A stretch of 52,369 nucleotides of DNA from an uncultured Pseudomonadota bacterium (GCA_903844895.1 CAIMVM010000007.1:1-52369), one strand, 5' to 3'; positions 8,141 through 17,243 are shown, numbered from the stretch's first letter. The notes: generated by a model from the sequence alone, not told the origin. Numbers and translations are program-made.

Positions 8141-8950
8141 ATGAAGATTTCTAGCCTATTCATCATTGTACTTTCGTGGAGTCATTCCTTAGTTTATGCC
8201 GGAGAATCACCCTCGAAAAGCGAGCCGACCCTTTGGGAAAAGGCAAAAACCATCGGGAGTGAGGTTTTGCAAGGCAAATTTGACACCTCTAACTCTAAGA
8301 ACGACAGCAACCATGTGGAAGAAGAGGCAGATCGAGAAAAAGGGAAGATGAAACCCGAAGTTCGAGATAGCGAAAAAAACCGCGCGGACAGCAAGGCTTC
8401 TTTATTTTTTATTCCGATTTCATCAGGAGTAGTCTTGCCTTCAAAAACAGGATTCTCTGCGACTTGGATTTGGGACTCTTCGTCATCGTTAGAAGCAGAA
8501 TATCTCTCAGGGTCCTATGGCCTATCCTTTTCACATTTGGATATTGCGAAGTTTTCGGAGAAAATAGTATCGCTAAAGTACAGGATGTACACAGGTAATA
8601 GTTTCAATTGGTTTGCCGGAGTGGGGCAAAGAAGCTATAGATTTGCAATTGGAGATGATTTGTTGGCTGTGGCGACCAAACAGACTGTTCCAACAATTCC
8701 AGTTTTTGTTGTAGAAAATCAGGTAATTTCCCTAGGTCTTGGCAATCGCTGGCAATTTGACAATCGATTCACTTTAGGATTTGATTGGTTCGAACTCCTT
8801 ATCCCCGTGGGTCGAGGGAAAATACAAGATGATACCTTAGCCTACTTCGCAAATGAAGGCGACCGCGACAAGACAGAAAAATTTCTTAAGTTTCTTAGAT
8901 ATGGGCCTACGTTTAGCGCAATAAAGCTTCAACTAGGATATTCGTTCTAA
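8141..8950 (+). CDS. Secreted beta-barrel-like outer membrane protein, unknown
   Basis: I do not recognise the family. The best start is the ATG at 8141, preceded by AAAGGGTG and followed by a clear signal peptide (MKISSLFIIVLSWSHSLVYA, then GES); an upstream ATG at 8087 would put a polar extension before it. After the signal comes a charged, low-complexity linker (about residues 30-85), then alternating aromatic/polar strands. The protein ends in LGYSF, the terminal-Phe signature of Gram-negative beta-barrels recognised by BamA. So it is probably a 269-residue precursor with a small barrel in the outer membrane. Role unknown. Confidence 0.65.
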   Translation: MKISSLFIIVLSWSHSLVYAGESPSKSEPTLWEKAKTIGSEVLQGKFDTSNSKNDSNHVEEEADREKGKMKPEVRDSEKNRADSKASLFFIPISSGVVLPSKTGFSATWIWDSSSSLEAEYLSGSYGLSFSHLDIAKFSEKIVSLKYRMYTGNSFNWFAGVGQRSYRFAIGDDLLAVATKQTVPTIPVFVVENQVISLGLGNRWQFDNRFTLGFDWFELLIPVGRGKIQDDTLAYFANEGDRDKTEKFLKFLRYGPTFSAIKLQLGYSF

Positions 8951-9068
8951 AAAAATATCGAAACGTAAGTGATTTATCCATAGACTTTGGCACTAAAATC
9001 AGTCCCACCCGAGTCCATTCTGAAGCTGGCTCGTAAAGTTGGTAGGATGGTTCACCATCTCACTTACA

Positions 9069-9102
9069 GTTTTAAGTAGCTTTGCGTTTTAAGTAGCTTT
9101 GC
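9069..9102 (+). repeat. Two perfect 17-bp tandem copies
   Basis: GTTTTAAGTAGCTTTGC occurs twice head to tail. On the minus strand it lies in the decayed transposase-like frame next to it, so it may be a slippage duplication during decay. Confidence 0.9.
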
Positions 9103-9170
9103 TTTTTGAGAAGTTTAAAAACTTTACCGCTGATTTCCACATAGATCTTTTCGACTTCTTTGTCGGTAAG
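9086..9170 (-). pseudogene. IS91-like transposase remnant
   Basis: The minus strand encodes LTDKEVEKIYVEISGKVFKL followed by LKKQSYL. The same pattern occurs on the + strand at 16.70-16.79 kb (IIDKELE, VLVEINGRVFKHLSKQGYL). It matches the region of IS91-type Y2 transposases that reads roughly 'T-x-x-E-[VL]-x-x-[VIL]-x-x-x-[IV]-x-x-[RK]-[VIL]-x-x-x-L-x-[RK]-x-G-x-L'. The rest of the gene is absent or unreadable. Dead fragment. Confidence 0.4.
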
Positions 9171-9689
9171 GGCTTAAAGATTTAGAAAGCTGAAGGCTGC
9201 AGTGGATTGGAGCAATTCATGAACTTTGTTTGATAGGCGTGCGAATTTTCATTACGTCGACAACTGTCGATTGAGTAGTTCCCGTAGGTTGCAAAGACAT
9301 TTTAAGATTTTCAAGAGAGATTTTCTTTACTCCCTGGCTCACGGGAGATTAGGCTAAGAAGGGAGTGCAGCGGACTGCTTTGTTGGTTTCAATTCTTAAT
9401 TGCCTTGCCGCTACTATTTCCTCTTTAAGTTCGTTTTTTTCTCTTCGGCCCAGCTACCAGTATTGATTTATTCTGAAGTAGCCCTATTAAAGCTGAATGA
9501 GGACTAACATGAGTTACTAGGATGTGCTTTGGGGTTATTTTGGAAACGAATGTTCAGCGAAACACCCATACCGCAAGTTGTTAACGGATAAAATGTGAAA
9601 GGTTAAGGTTTAATCAAAGAATGGGATTTCTGTTTTTTAACAGGAATCCCAATTGCAATTTTAAACGGTAGCTTGTTCTAAATGTTATC

Positions 9690-10311
9690 GCATTTTAGAG
9701 GTTGAATCTCAAACATCAAAGTCTCGGTCAAATATCGCTCAAAATTTTCTGAGCTGCTATGTGTTTGATCTTGTCTTCAATATCTGAAGGGAGTCCCATC
9801 ATTCGATAGATCTTTTATACGGGGATTGTTGTATCAAATCCTTCATCCGTAAATCGCAAAGCGCTCTCTTGCTAGAGGGCTCCACAATGCGAGCAAGTAT
9901 AGAGGAATGTAAAATGTTAGTCCACTCTCGGTCTTTTGATGTACTCTGAATCAATTTAGCAAAGCCTAAGTCTTCATGACCTAGGCGAAAATGTCAGACA
10001 TTACCTCATGGAAGCGCTTTTTCTCCTTTAAATTAGAGGAATATACTTTGTCCTCGCCGCATGGCACTTGCCTCTTGCGTGGTGAGTGAAACTCCACAGG
10101 ATCGAAAGTTGAGATAACTCGCTTAGCCGCATTTTTAATGTCTAAAGTCCCCGCTTCGCCTATCCTTTTAAACTCAGAAGCATCTGTTTCTGAATATGCA
10201 GTACCTACACTTCTAACGATTTTTTTGAAGAACGCTCTGGCCATCACGAACAGATTCAATAATCTTCACCTGCAAACTATTTTCATCTTTTTTCATTGCT
10301 AATACATACAT
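9690..10311 (-). pseudogene. IS1634-like transposase, N-terminal remnant, frameshifted
   Basis: From an ATG at 10311 the minus strand reads MYVLAMKKDENSLQVKIIES, then VRDGQSV; a shift leads into KIVRSVGTAYSETDASEFKR (in the 9981-10259 frame). Further shifts lead to ILARIVEPSSKRAL and KIYRMM with KIKHIAAQKIL, ending in stops near 9730. The order (VQIVES-VRDG, KIVRxVGTA, LARIxEPxSK, IYRxMD) is that of IS1634-type transposases. The DDE core and C-terminus are missing. The C-terminal parts of a similar element lie at 142-437 and 48.2-49.1 kb, so this may be the complementary piece of one old IS family. Confidence 0.65.
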
Positions 10312-10458
10312 GAATAAAAGCTATCGCAGTCATAAAACAAAGGTCAATTCCTGAGGCACTGCAAAGCGCCCATTTTTGAAAAAAATAATTGTTGGAAATA
10401 ATACGGTAAGTTACACCAATCCAATCATTCAAAATTGGAGCTAGCTGTCGAAGTCAGC

Positions 10459-10768
10459 AAAGGAGTCACTAGAAAGACTTTCTTATAAAAACCATCTTTC
10501 TGCTCTAACTACATGTGAAGAAACCTTTGGCTATCTCAGAAAAAAGCGCCCTCCCCTCACCGGCGACGACCTCATGAAAGAATTTCAATTAAGGCCCGGC
10601 AGAGATCTAGGGCTGATTCTCGATAAACTAAAGAGCGCCTTTAGACGCGGGGAGTGGGCCGAGGCAAAGGAAGGTCTCAGTCTGGCCAAATCCATTCTGA
10701 CGATTCCACAAACACTAAATAGAACCTAGTGGCAGACTAGGTTCTGGAAATTCTGGAAAAAAATATTG
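10459..10768 (+). repeat. Direct duplication, copy 2 (orphan 3' end of cca)
   Basis: Near-identical to 7662-7970. It carries a one-base deletion relative to copy 1 (ATTCTGACG instead of ATTCTGGACG), which shifts the last codons. It has no start codon context and encodes nothing usable. It ends with a perfect hairpin at 10721-10745. Confidence 0.9.
10721..10745 (+). terminator. Perfect 10-bp hairpin after the orphan cca end
   Basis: AGAACCTAGT, loop GGCAG, ACTAGGTTCT. No direct T-run follows (the sequence goes GGAAATTCTGG then A-rich), so it is at best a weak or Rho-assisted terminator. In copy 1 the left arm is degraded. The perfect arm here may be the ancestral state of the cca 3' end. Confidence 0.45.
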
Positions 10769-10890
10769 CTCACCTGGAAAACGCCATAAAACTGTCCTTA
10801 TTATCAGATAGTTAAGACTGAACCCCTGAAAACATTCAATAAAAAAACACCACCGCCGATGGGACTAGGGAACCCTTAGGAGTTATATCA

Positions 10891-11538
10891 ATGGAAACCA
10901 CTGTTAAGCCTAAAGTCCTTCTGATCGATGACGATCTGATGGCTTGCAAATTAGTGGTTAATTACTTCTCAGCATTCTATGACATAGCTTATATTTTAGA
11001 TCCTCGCTCTGCTCTCGACACCATTAAAGACTTCAAACCTGAGCTTCTGCTTCTTGACATAGAAATGCCTGTAAAAGATGGCGTCCAAGTACTAAAAGAA
11101 GTGAGAGAAGCCTATCCCAGTTTGCAGCTGCCGATTATCATGCTAAGCGCATCAGGAGCCGACAACGTCATTGTGAGTGCTTTGGATCTTGGCGCCAATG
11201 ATTTTATTACCAAGCCGATTATCCCCAAAGTCGCCCAAGCCAGGATCCAGACCCAAATTCATCTCAAAAAATTCTATGAAACAAGTATGGACCACCGCGA
11301 GTCAGAGGCCATTCGCTCGATGGTTGTCACATATAACCACGAGATCAACAATCCCCTCACGGTTGCGCTTGGAAATTTGAGTAAAATAAAAAAAGAACTG
11401 CCAGATCATCCTGCAGTTCTTAAAGCAGAAGACTCCCTCCTAAGAATTGCAGGGATCACCAAAAAAATAGCTTCACTTATCAACAACCCCGAAGAAAAAG
11501 AAGTCTATATTAAGGGCGAATTGAAATACAAAATATAG
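10891..11538 (+). CDS. Response-regulator receiver fused to a DHp (HisKA-like) segment, no ATPase domain
   Basis: A 215-residue protein. Residues 8-125 are a CheY-like receiver: acidic pocket DDD (13-15), phospho-acceptor D56 in LLLLDIEMP, S86 in MLSAS, K108 in ITKP. Residues about 138-200 form a helical hairpin with an H-box (TYNHEINNPLTVALGN, H150) typical of the histidine-kinase dimerisation domain. The HATPase domain that normally follows is absent; the gene simply ends. It may act as a dimeric phosphotransfer hub or decoy, taking phosphate from a partner kinase. AGGAG precedes the ATG. No partner kinase adjoins. Confidence 0.85.
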   Translation: METTVKPKVLLIDDDLMACKLVVNYFSAFYDIAYILDPRSALDTIKDFKPELLLLDIEMPVKDGVQVLKEVREAYPSLQLPIIMLSASGADNVIVSALDLGANDFITKPIIPKVAQARIQTQIHLKKFYETSMDHRESEAIRSMVVTYNHEINNPLTVALGNLSKIKKELPDHPAVLKAEDSLLRIAGITKKIASLINNPEEKEVYIKGELKYKI

Positions 11539-11564
11539 CAGACAGAAGCACTTCAACTTGAATC

Positions 11565-12440
11565 TTAGTCTCTATGAGGTATCCATGAGACGGATTGTTG
11601 GATACTCAGCGAACTCATTTTCTCTAAAATTTTTGCTTGTTCTGCATCCGCATACCCAAGTTTCAACCAACTCTCTAGGGCCTCGTTGCGATCTTCAAAT
11701 CCTTCTGGATTAACAGCGTGGAGGACAAGTTGAACATCAGCATCACGACCGAGCCCTGAACCTTGACACTCCCCAGAGCGCGAGGTGCAAGAATATTTGA
11801 AGTTATAGCGCAATTCGCCAAGCGATGATCCATCTTGTTTTTTCCCTGAAAAACAAAGAAAAATCTCAGAAGATTTGCCACCGAGATTCGCTAAGTCGTA
11901 AGTAAAGAGGGAATGTGGATCCAACACGACCAAATCCTCATTGCAACGGCTGTTATAGCCCAAGCCGACATAAACTTCCTTTGCAGATTCAAATGGCAAG
12001 AACATATTTAAAAGACGTTTGGTAGACTCTTTTTCAGGAAGGCCTTTAATTGCAGAAATGGAAAAATCTATATCAAAGGTTTTTTCACCTAAAAAGTAGA
12101 ACGACTGCCACGACAGCTCACCTTTAGGCCTCAGACAAAGCTTAAAGAATCCCTTTTGGGCGATGGGAATCTGGATTTTTTTTGAAGTAATATTTACTGT
12201 TTGACCTTGTTCGCAAGGCTCATTTGATTGAGAAACTAACGCGTCCATAGGCTCTGATAAGCCTGACAATAAAGTCGCATTAAGAACTCCTTGATCTTCC
12301 CCCACAAGCAAACCCGCGATAGGAAGAAAGGGGTTTTCGGCTACTTCAACTCGAAGCGGCAACTCCCGCTGCCCCCCGGCCATAGACAAATGGCACGCAG
12401 CAATACCCAATAGAAAAACCCTCGCTAAGACTGTGCTCAT
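11565..12440 (-). CDS. Secreted protein of unknown function
   Basis: I do not recognise a family. The start at 12440 is preferred because GAGGGG sits at the right spacing; an in-frame ATG 12 bases upstream has its purine run too close. A signal peptide is visible (MSTVLARVFLLGIAACHLSM, then AGG). The mature part is about 270 residues with paired cysteines (for example in the YSCTSRSGEC segment), suggesting a disulphide-bonded periplasmic or secreted protein. It is convergent with the REC-DHp gene and on the same strand as the next receiver gene, from which it is separated by about 140 bases. Confidence 0.6.
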   Translation of the reverse strand: MSTVLARVFLLGIAACHLSMAGGQRELPLRVEVAENPFLPIAGLLVGEDQGVLNATLLSGLSEPMDALVSQSNEPCEQGQTVNITSKKIQIPIAQKGFFKLCLRPKGELSWQSFYFLGEKTFDIDFSISAIKGLPEKESTKRLLNMFLPFESAKEVYVGLGYNSRCNEDLVVLDPHSLFTYDLANLGGKSSEIFLCFSGKKQDGSSLGELRYNFKYSCTSRSGECQGSGLGRDADVQLVLHAVNPEGFEDRNEALESWLKLGYADAEQAKILEKMSSLSIQQSVSWIPHRD

Positions 12441-12577
12441 ATGACCCCTCATTTCCTCTAGCTCTTAAAAAGCTCGGGCAAAATGAGAATAAACTAAAAG
12501 AAAAACGAAGGTGCGTTTTTCTTTTATAATATCATAGACTTGCGAGTCAATCTTGCGGCTATTTAACTAGGATGCGG

Positions 12578-12952
12578 CTAGGATGCAGCTAAGTTTCGCT
12601 TCACCGCAGCCACAAGATCAGTTTCTGAGTAGGGCTTTTTCAAGAGATCATTGGCACCGCTTCGTTTTACGGAATCTGAGGACAAAAAGCTTGCCTCGCT
12701 CATGATGAGAATAGGAGTCCTTAGCCCGCGCTGTCTCAGCTCAAACGTCAAGCCAAGTCCCGACTGATCCGGCATCAAATAGTCAGCTAAAATAAGATCT
12801 ACTGTCTGCTCCTTCGCAAGCTCAGCAGCCTCTTTTCCGCCTTTTGCTAAAACAGTAGAATATCCAGCTGCCTCTAAAATCTTCGACGCTTTTTCCAATG
12901 CAAATTTATCATCGTCTGCAATCATCACTTTTTTGTTGCTACTCACTGACAA
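12578..12952 (-). CDS. Single-domain response regulator (CheY-like receiver)
   Basis: A 124-residue stand-alone receiver. Visible: DDD (13-15), phospho-acceptor D57 in ILADYLMPD, S85 in ILIMSEAS, and the conserved lysine in LLKKPYS. No output domain, so it acts by protein contact as CheY or Spo0F do. A promoter-like pair on the minus strand (TTGAGT, then TAAATT about 16 bases later, near 12980-13005) lies upstream. The partner kinase cannot be named. It is about 1 kb from the REC-DHp protein, which could exchange phosphate with it (inference). Confidence 0.85.
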   Translation of the reverse strand: MSVSSNKKVMIADDDKFALEKASKILEAAGYSTVLAKGGKEAAELAKEQTVDLILADYLMPDQSGLGLTFELRQRGLRTPILIMSEASFLSSDSVKRSGANDLLKKPYSETDLVAAVKRNLAAS

Positions 12953-13095
12953 ACCTCTTTACGATTAAAATTTACGTGTAAAATCTACTGACTCAAATGC
13001 TCGTTTCATTTCTATTTTAGCAGACATCCTTTTTTTGTTGGAGAGTCGGTTAAAAAAAAGTAGAAATAGAGACCCCTCTTACTAAGGACTTCAAT

Positions 13096-13497
13096 ATGGT
13101 TAAAATGGAAGCGGTCGATCAAGGCAACCTCAATATTGCTCTGTCTCATATGTCGGGTGCTCCTAAACTTATTACCAGTGCCCCAATCGATAATGGCGGA
13201 GACGGCAAGGGATTTTCACCCACAGATCTCCTAGGCGCCTCCTTGCTTTCCTGCATTCTCACGACCATGGCACTTAAAGCAAAACGAATGGGCTTTACTT
13301 TTGAAGGCGCCTCGGGGCAGGTTGAAAAACATATGATCGCCGATCCTCTTCGCCGGGTCGGTCGGCTTGTCGTACAGATAAAAATGCCCGTTACGCTTTC
13401 TGCGGAGCAGTATCAAAGCCTCGAAGAAGCAGGCCGAAACTGCCCCGTAGCCCTAAGTCTTTCTGAGAATCTCAAGACAGAGATTCATTTCTCCTGA
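13096..13497 (+). CDS. OsmC/Ohr family protein
   Basis: A 133-residue OsmC-fold protein. The FSPTDLLGASLLSCILTTMA segment holds the peroxidatic cysteine and the AGRNCPVALSLSEN segment the second cysteine, so the thiol pair used to reduce organic hydroperoxides is complete. Length is normal for the YhfA/OsmC-like subgroup. The ATG at 13096 is followed by a second Met two codons later. It faces the S1 protease gene tail-to-tail. A second, more divergent OsmC protein is encoded near 38 kb. Confidence 0.85.
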   Translation: MVKMEAVDQGNLNIALSHMSGAPKLITSAPIDNGGDGKGFSPTDLLGASLLSCILTTMALKAKRMGFTFEGASGQVEKHMIADPLRRVGRLVVQIKMPVTLSAEQYQSLEEAGRNCPVALSLSENLKTEIHFS

Positions 13498-13525
13498 TAA
13501 GCCCCGAGAACTTTGTGAGGCAACT

Positions 13526-14473
13526 TTAAAGCTTCTCAAGCGTTTCTTTAATCCAAGATAAATAAGGCCAAGCGCCAGTGGCAATCGTTAAGGCCGACTG
13601 GCAGCCGCCGCCGGAATCATCTGGCCCCCTTGAGACAACCCCCACTACGGCAAGTTTGCCATTTATGAGATTACGATAAATAGGACCGCCGCTATCACCT
13701 GAACAGCCGCCCACAGGTTCAGATACTTTTCCAGGTTTTGCAAAGCTTCCTTTTCCCACAACAAAATCTGCGTTGTTAAGTAGTCTTTGAATAAAAGGCA
13801 CCGTAGCTTGCCTGAGCTCAGGAACATCAAATTCTGAACTTGGATTGCTTTTTCCATACCCTGCTAGGATCAAAGCTTCATTGGCTGTAGGCATCTCGGC
13901 AATACTCGAAACCGGCTCTTTTTTATAAGCCAACGGAGTCTCGAGCTTCATTAACGCCAAGTCAAAAACTTCAGCGGTAGGATTCCAGGGATCGGCGCGC
14001 TTTGTATACCAAAGATCTTCAAAACGGGGATGCCTTGACGAAGACGTAACTTTGACTCCAGAAGTTTCACTTTGCCCCGCCTTTAAAACGGAAAAGACCT
14101 CGAATTTCTGGCTTGCAAATTTTGCAGTATAAGTTTTTCCTTGAAAACTATAGTTCAGCAGACCAGGTAGACAGTGTGCTGCAGTAAGTATGGACATTTG
14201 GGTTAAATAAACACCCGAACAACGCCAGGAAATCGTTTTTCCTTCCAGCCCGGGCGCAGGAGCAGCCACAAGGCCACGACCTAGTATACGAACAGTACTT
14301 TTATAGACAAAACTCGAAGTATCTAATACAGGATCCCCTCCCACCACCGAGGATTCCATATCGGCGTTTGTATGCAAAGGGATCGTCTCTTGATCCAGAA
14401 AAAACGGTTCAGAAAGCACAAGGTCATTTCCATAGCAAACACTGCTGAGAAAAATCCAGCTCAAGTATTTCAA
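13526..14473 (-). CDS. Secreted trypsin-like serine protease (family S1)
   Basis: A 315-residue precursor with a short signal sequence (MKYLSWIFLSSVCYG). The catalytic triad is visible: His in SILTAAHCLPG, Asp in VFDLALMKLETPL, Ser in GCSGDSGGPIYR. Cys pairs flank the His and Ser as in chymotrypsin-fold enzymes. A likely activation region lies around VVGGD. Probably exported to the periplasm or outside; such S1 proteases are plentiful in predatory and scavenging bacteria. It follows apt on the same strand with only about 24 bases between, so they may be co-transcribed. Confidence 0.9.
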   Translation of the reverse strand: MKYLSWIFLSSVCYGNDLVLSEPFFLDQETIPLHTNADMESSVVGGDPVLDTSSFVYKSTVRILGRGLVAAPAPGLEGKTISWRCSGVYLTQMSILTAAHCLPGLLNYSFQGKTYTAKFASQKFEVFSVLKAGQSETSGVKVTSSSRHPRFEDLWYTKRADPWNPTAEVFDLALMKLETPLAYKKEPVSSIAEMPTANEALILAGYGKSNPSSEFDVPELRQATVPFIQRLLNNADFVVGKGSFAKPGKVSEPVGGCSGDSGGPIYRNLINGKLAVVGVVSRGPDDSGGGCQSALTIATGAWPYLSWIKETLEKL

Positions 14474-14497
14474 GGGTCACCTCCCGATGGCAATCCC

Positions 14498-15025
14498 TTA
14501 TTCTACTAAGTAGCGGAGAATCGATTCAACTTTATGTCTAGGAAGATTTTTCCTCCCTTCTAGAAACGCTAGCTCGATTACAAAAGCACACCCTACTGCC
14601 TCCCCACCGCAACGCCGCACCAACTCTAGACAGGCAGATATTGTACCTCCTGTAGCTAGAAGGTCATCGACAATAAGAACACGATCGCCATTTTTGATGG
14701 CATCCTGATGTATCTCTAGGGCATCCTGCCCGTATTCTAACGCATAACTTTCTCTAAAAGTGGGCCCAGGCAATTTTCCAGGCTTTCGAATAGGGACAAA
14801 CCCCTTCTTTAAATGGGTTGCCAATGCGACTCCGAAAATAAACCCCCTAGACTCAGGACCTACCACCAAATCATAGGAATCTGGAGGATAGAACTTTTCA
14901 AATGCCATGCACACTTTCGTCATGGCTTCAGGGTCTAGTAAAAGCGGAGTAATATCTTTAAAGCCGATTCCGGGTTTTGGAAAATCTGCCACTTCTCTTA
15001 CGAATGACTTAAGATAGTCTTCCAT
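14498..15025 (-). CDS. apt: Adenine phosphoribosyltransferase
   Basis: A 175-residue type I phosphoribosyltransferase that makes AMP from adenine and PRPP in purine salvage (cytoplasm). Visible: [15 protein letters not shown] near the N-terminus, [12 protein letters not shown] in the base-binding part, RKPGKLPG, and the PRPP motif [13 protein letters not shown]. Length and motif order are those of bacterial Apt. ATG at 15025 preceded by an AAGGAT-type ribosome-binding site. Confidence 0.95.
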   Translation of the reverse strand: MEDYLKSFVREVADFPKPGIGFKDITPLLLDPEAMTKVCMAFEKFYPPDSYDLVVGPESRGFIFGVALATHLKKGFVPIRKPGKLPGPTFRESYALEYGQDALEIHQDAIKNGDRVLIVDDLLATGGTISACLELVRRCGGEAVGCAFVIELAFLEGRKNLPRHKVESILRYLVE

Positions 15026-15107
15026 CTCGATATCCTTTCACAAGTGTTTCTTTAAAACTGAGGGCTACCTGACAGAAAAGATCACTAAAAAAAGCTTTAT
15101 TCAAAGA

Positions 15108-15656
15108 TTATCTTTCTATATGCCGAAAGGCGATGCAATCTAATTCGACTTTCTTATATTCAACGGGATGCACTTTATTTTCATAAGAGAGCTTAGCAGA
15201 CGTTTCTTTGTTCTCAGGATTTGCAGACTGTACGTCCAAGTTTAAGGATAAAAAGGCAGTTTTTGACCCCTCTTCGTAGAGCTCAATTCCGCCGTTATTT
15301 CGCTTAAAATCCAGCTTAACCGATTTTATGCGACTCATAAGAACGTCATGGAAAATCTGATACTTACCAGAAATAGATCCCACATAGGAAAACTGAACCT
15401 TGCCGTCTACAATCTCAAACCTCGCATACACGTATTTCTTATTAGAATCTAAACCATCGCATTTTAAAATCCCCCCTTTTTCAAGTTCGCTAGGAGACAT
15501 CAGCTTCATATTCTGGGGGACGTCTCGATCTGTATTGGGAAGACTGTAAACTTCGTCAATGTGAGCAAGTTGACTTGCCTCCTGACTTTGACAAGCACTC
15601 AACCCCAAAAAAAACAAAGTCATCGCGGAAAACCCGAAAAAGGAATGTGACGCCAC
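15108..15656 (-). CDS. Putative lipoprotein, unknown
   Basis: A 182-residue precursor with a lipoprotein signal: MASHSFFGFSAMTLFFLGLS followed by A-C, so the lipobox is LSAC with acylation at the Cys. The mature part is rich in charged residues and predicted beta strands (for example KYVYARFEIVDGKVQFSYVG). No family recognised. It sits about 80 bases upstream of apt on the same strand. Confidence 0.65.
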   Translation of the reverse strand: MASHSFFGFSAMTLFFLGLSACQSQEASQLAHIDEVYSLPNTDRDVPQNMKLMSPSELEKGGILKCDGLDSNKKYVYARFEIVDGKVQFSYVGSISGKYQIFHDVLMSRIKSVKLDFKRNNGGIELYEEGSKTAFLSLNLDVQSANPENKETSAKLSYENKVHPVEYKKVELDCIAFRHIER

Positions 15657-16562
15657 TGTTAGCTCCCATTATGTAATATCTAGGATGGACTCAAAGTATT
15701 ATACGAGCAACCTGACGCTCTTTGCAAATCTTTCAGCTCCTCCACAGCAGCTCCCAGCATATTCTTTGCTCACATGCTAATATTCTTGCTGTTTGGATAG
15801 CCCAATGGAATTTAAGCGTCTATCAATTGGCTGTATCACGGCTGTTTTAGTCTTTTTTTTGCAAAGCACCCTTAAATATCAGAACGTAATCTTGAGTCCG
15901 CCTTCTCATGAACAGTTTGACCTTCGTTTTTTGTGATCTTTGAATCAACACCTTAGTAAGATGCTTCACATAATTCGAGCCAATTTACAAAGAGAAGGAC
16001 ATCGAAGCGTGATCGAATATGCGGCAGAGTTCACGTAAACTACGCTTCCCTGGCACGGCAAGCCCACATCCATCTGCCAGCGCCGCCTGTTTCATAGTGC
16101 CTCAAACTGTTTAGGCATCTGTATGTATCTATGGGTACTGACGGGTAAATCTAAAAACTTAACTTCATACCCCACCAAATATTTTGGTGCTGATTTGTAT
16201 TGCTATACCTGAAAACCGGTCCGCCGCTTTTTTGCATAGGATTTATAGCGATTTCTCTGAGTGCTCCACACCTCCATGCGCCCCATACTGCCGTTCTGCT
16301 TACCATGCTGTTTTCATTTTATTCCCAAGCCCAAATCACTGGAATCATTTTTCAAAAGCAATTTTGTTTAAAGCTTGTCACATTGAAGTTCCTAATGACT
16401 CAATGAAATATCTTTAAGAGCGCTTTCATGTATTTCTATTCTTTTTGCGGAAGATGGAAAGTATCACGGAACGGAATCTACCTTGCTAAATGCAAATTAC
16501 AATTTAGATAAAGTCACTTATGATTTAGAAAAGCGTATTAAGTTGCCACGTTTGAAGTGAAT

Positions 16563-16800
16563 ATGTTGCAACATGACGGTTCGCCTCTAAACTTAAACCC
16601 GCAACTGCAAACCTGCTTCAGCCCTATTCTGCGATGCCTTTCTTTAAGGTATCAATCTAAGCGGAGCTGAAACATTCCGCTTTGGAAACCTCGAAACCAT
16701 TATCGACAAAGAATTAGAATGAGTCCTTGTCGAAATCAACGGTAGAGTTTTTAAACATCTTAGTAAACAAGGTTACCTAGACTTCGAATGAGAATTGGTG
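16563..16800 (+). pseudogene. IS91-like (Y2) transposase remnant
   Basis: Adjacent frames read MLQHDGSPLNLNPQLQT and then IIDKELE and VLVEINGRVFKHLSKQGYLD. IS91/IS801-type transposases carry 'F-x-Q-R-x-G-x-x-L-N-L-N-x-H-x-H' followed later by a 'I-x-x-R-V-x-x-x-L-x-[KR]-x-G' helix. Here the two catalytic-region histidines appear as Gln. Several stops and shifts break the frame. A similar scrap lies at 9.1 kb. Confidence 0.45.
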
Positions 16801-16948
16801 AACTCTCCGCTACATGAAACTTACCTCTCCCTTTAGTGGCAGTCGCAAGTTTCCAGCCAAAACAGACACGGTCTAATCCAGTTTTCGAAAGTGACTACAA
16901 CGCCTTTCGCTACGAACGAAAGCGCGATGGCAATGTCGATGTGACAAG

Positions 16949-17138
16949 AACTTAGCTGCGCTATCTGAACTTAGCTGCGCTATCTGAACTTAGCTGCGCT
17001 ATCTGAACTTAGCTGCGCTATCTGAACTTAGCTGCGCTATCTGAACTTAGCTGCGCTATCTGAACTTAGCTCTGCTATCTGAACTTAGCTCTGCTATCTG
17101 AAATTGGCTGCGCTATCTGAACTTAGCTGCGCTATCTA
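16949..17138 (+). repeat. 19-bp tandem repeat, about 10 copies
   Basis: The unit GAACTTAGCTGCGCTATCT is repeated head to tail about ten times. Two adjacent copies carry GCTCTGCTATCT and one reads GAAATTGGCTGCGCTATCT, so the array has begun to diverge at its right end. There are no spacers, so it is not CRISPR. It lies downstream of the metalloprotease gene ending at 17244. Confidence 0.95.
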
Positions 17139-17243
17139 AAATTTGGACAAACTTGCATTAGCAGGTTTGGATAAATTTCAGGTAGCGCTTATCTCTAGTT
17201 GCAAAACTTACTTGAGTTAAGGATTTTCAGGGAAAGCAAGTTC

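Larger units (their letters stand above)
8951..9689. other. Gene-poor region with IS91-like scraps
   Basis: No intact gene. The minus strand at about 9086-9170 carries a short transposase-like frame (separate entry), and a 17-bp perfect tandem repeat lies at 9069-9102. On both sides the minus strand shows stop-riddled frames. The remaining bases show nothing I can name. Confidence 0.45.
10312..10890. other. Intergenic region holding the second cca 3' copy
   Basis: There is no gene here. About half of the stretch (10459-10768) is the duplicated 3' end of the CCA-adding gene. The part before it shows no similarity to upstream cca sequence, so only the 3' end was copied. An AGGAG at about 10878 serves the next gene. 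Confidence 0.7.
15657..17243. other. Gene-poor stretch with pseudogene scraps and a tandem array
   Basis: No intact gene in about 1.6 kb. Around 16190-16560 (+) broken frames carry a signal-like hydrophobic segment ending SQAQITGIIFQK and a later run (ILFAEDGKYHGTESTL), which may be a decayed envelope protein; I cannot place the family. From 16563 to about 16800 IS91-like transposase scraps appear, and at 16949-17138 there is a 19-bp array. The first 500 bases show nothing recognisable. Confidence 0.5.

Noticed and set aside
16949-17138. CRISPR array
   Set aside because: Head-to-tail 19-bp units with no spacers; a simple tandem repeat.
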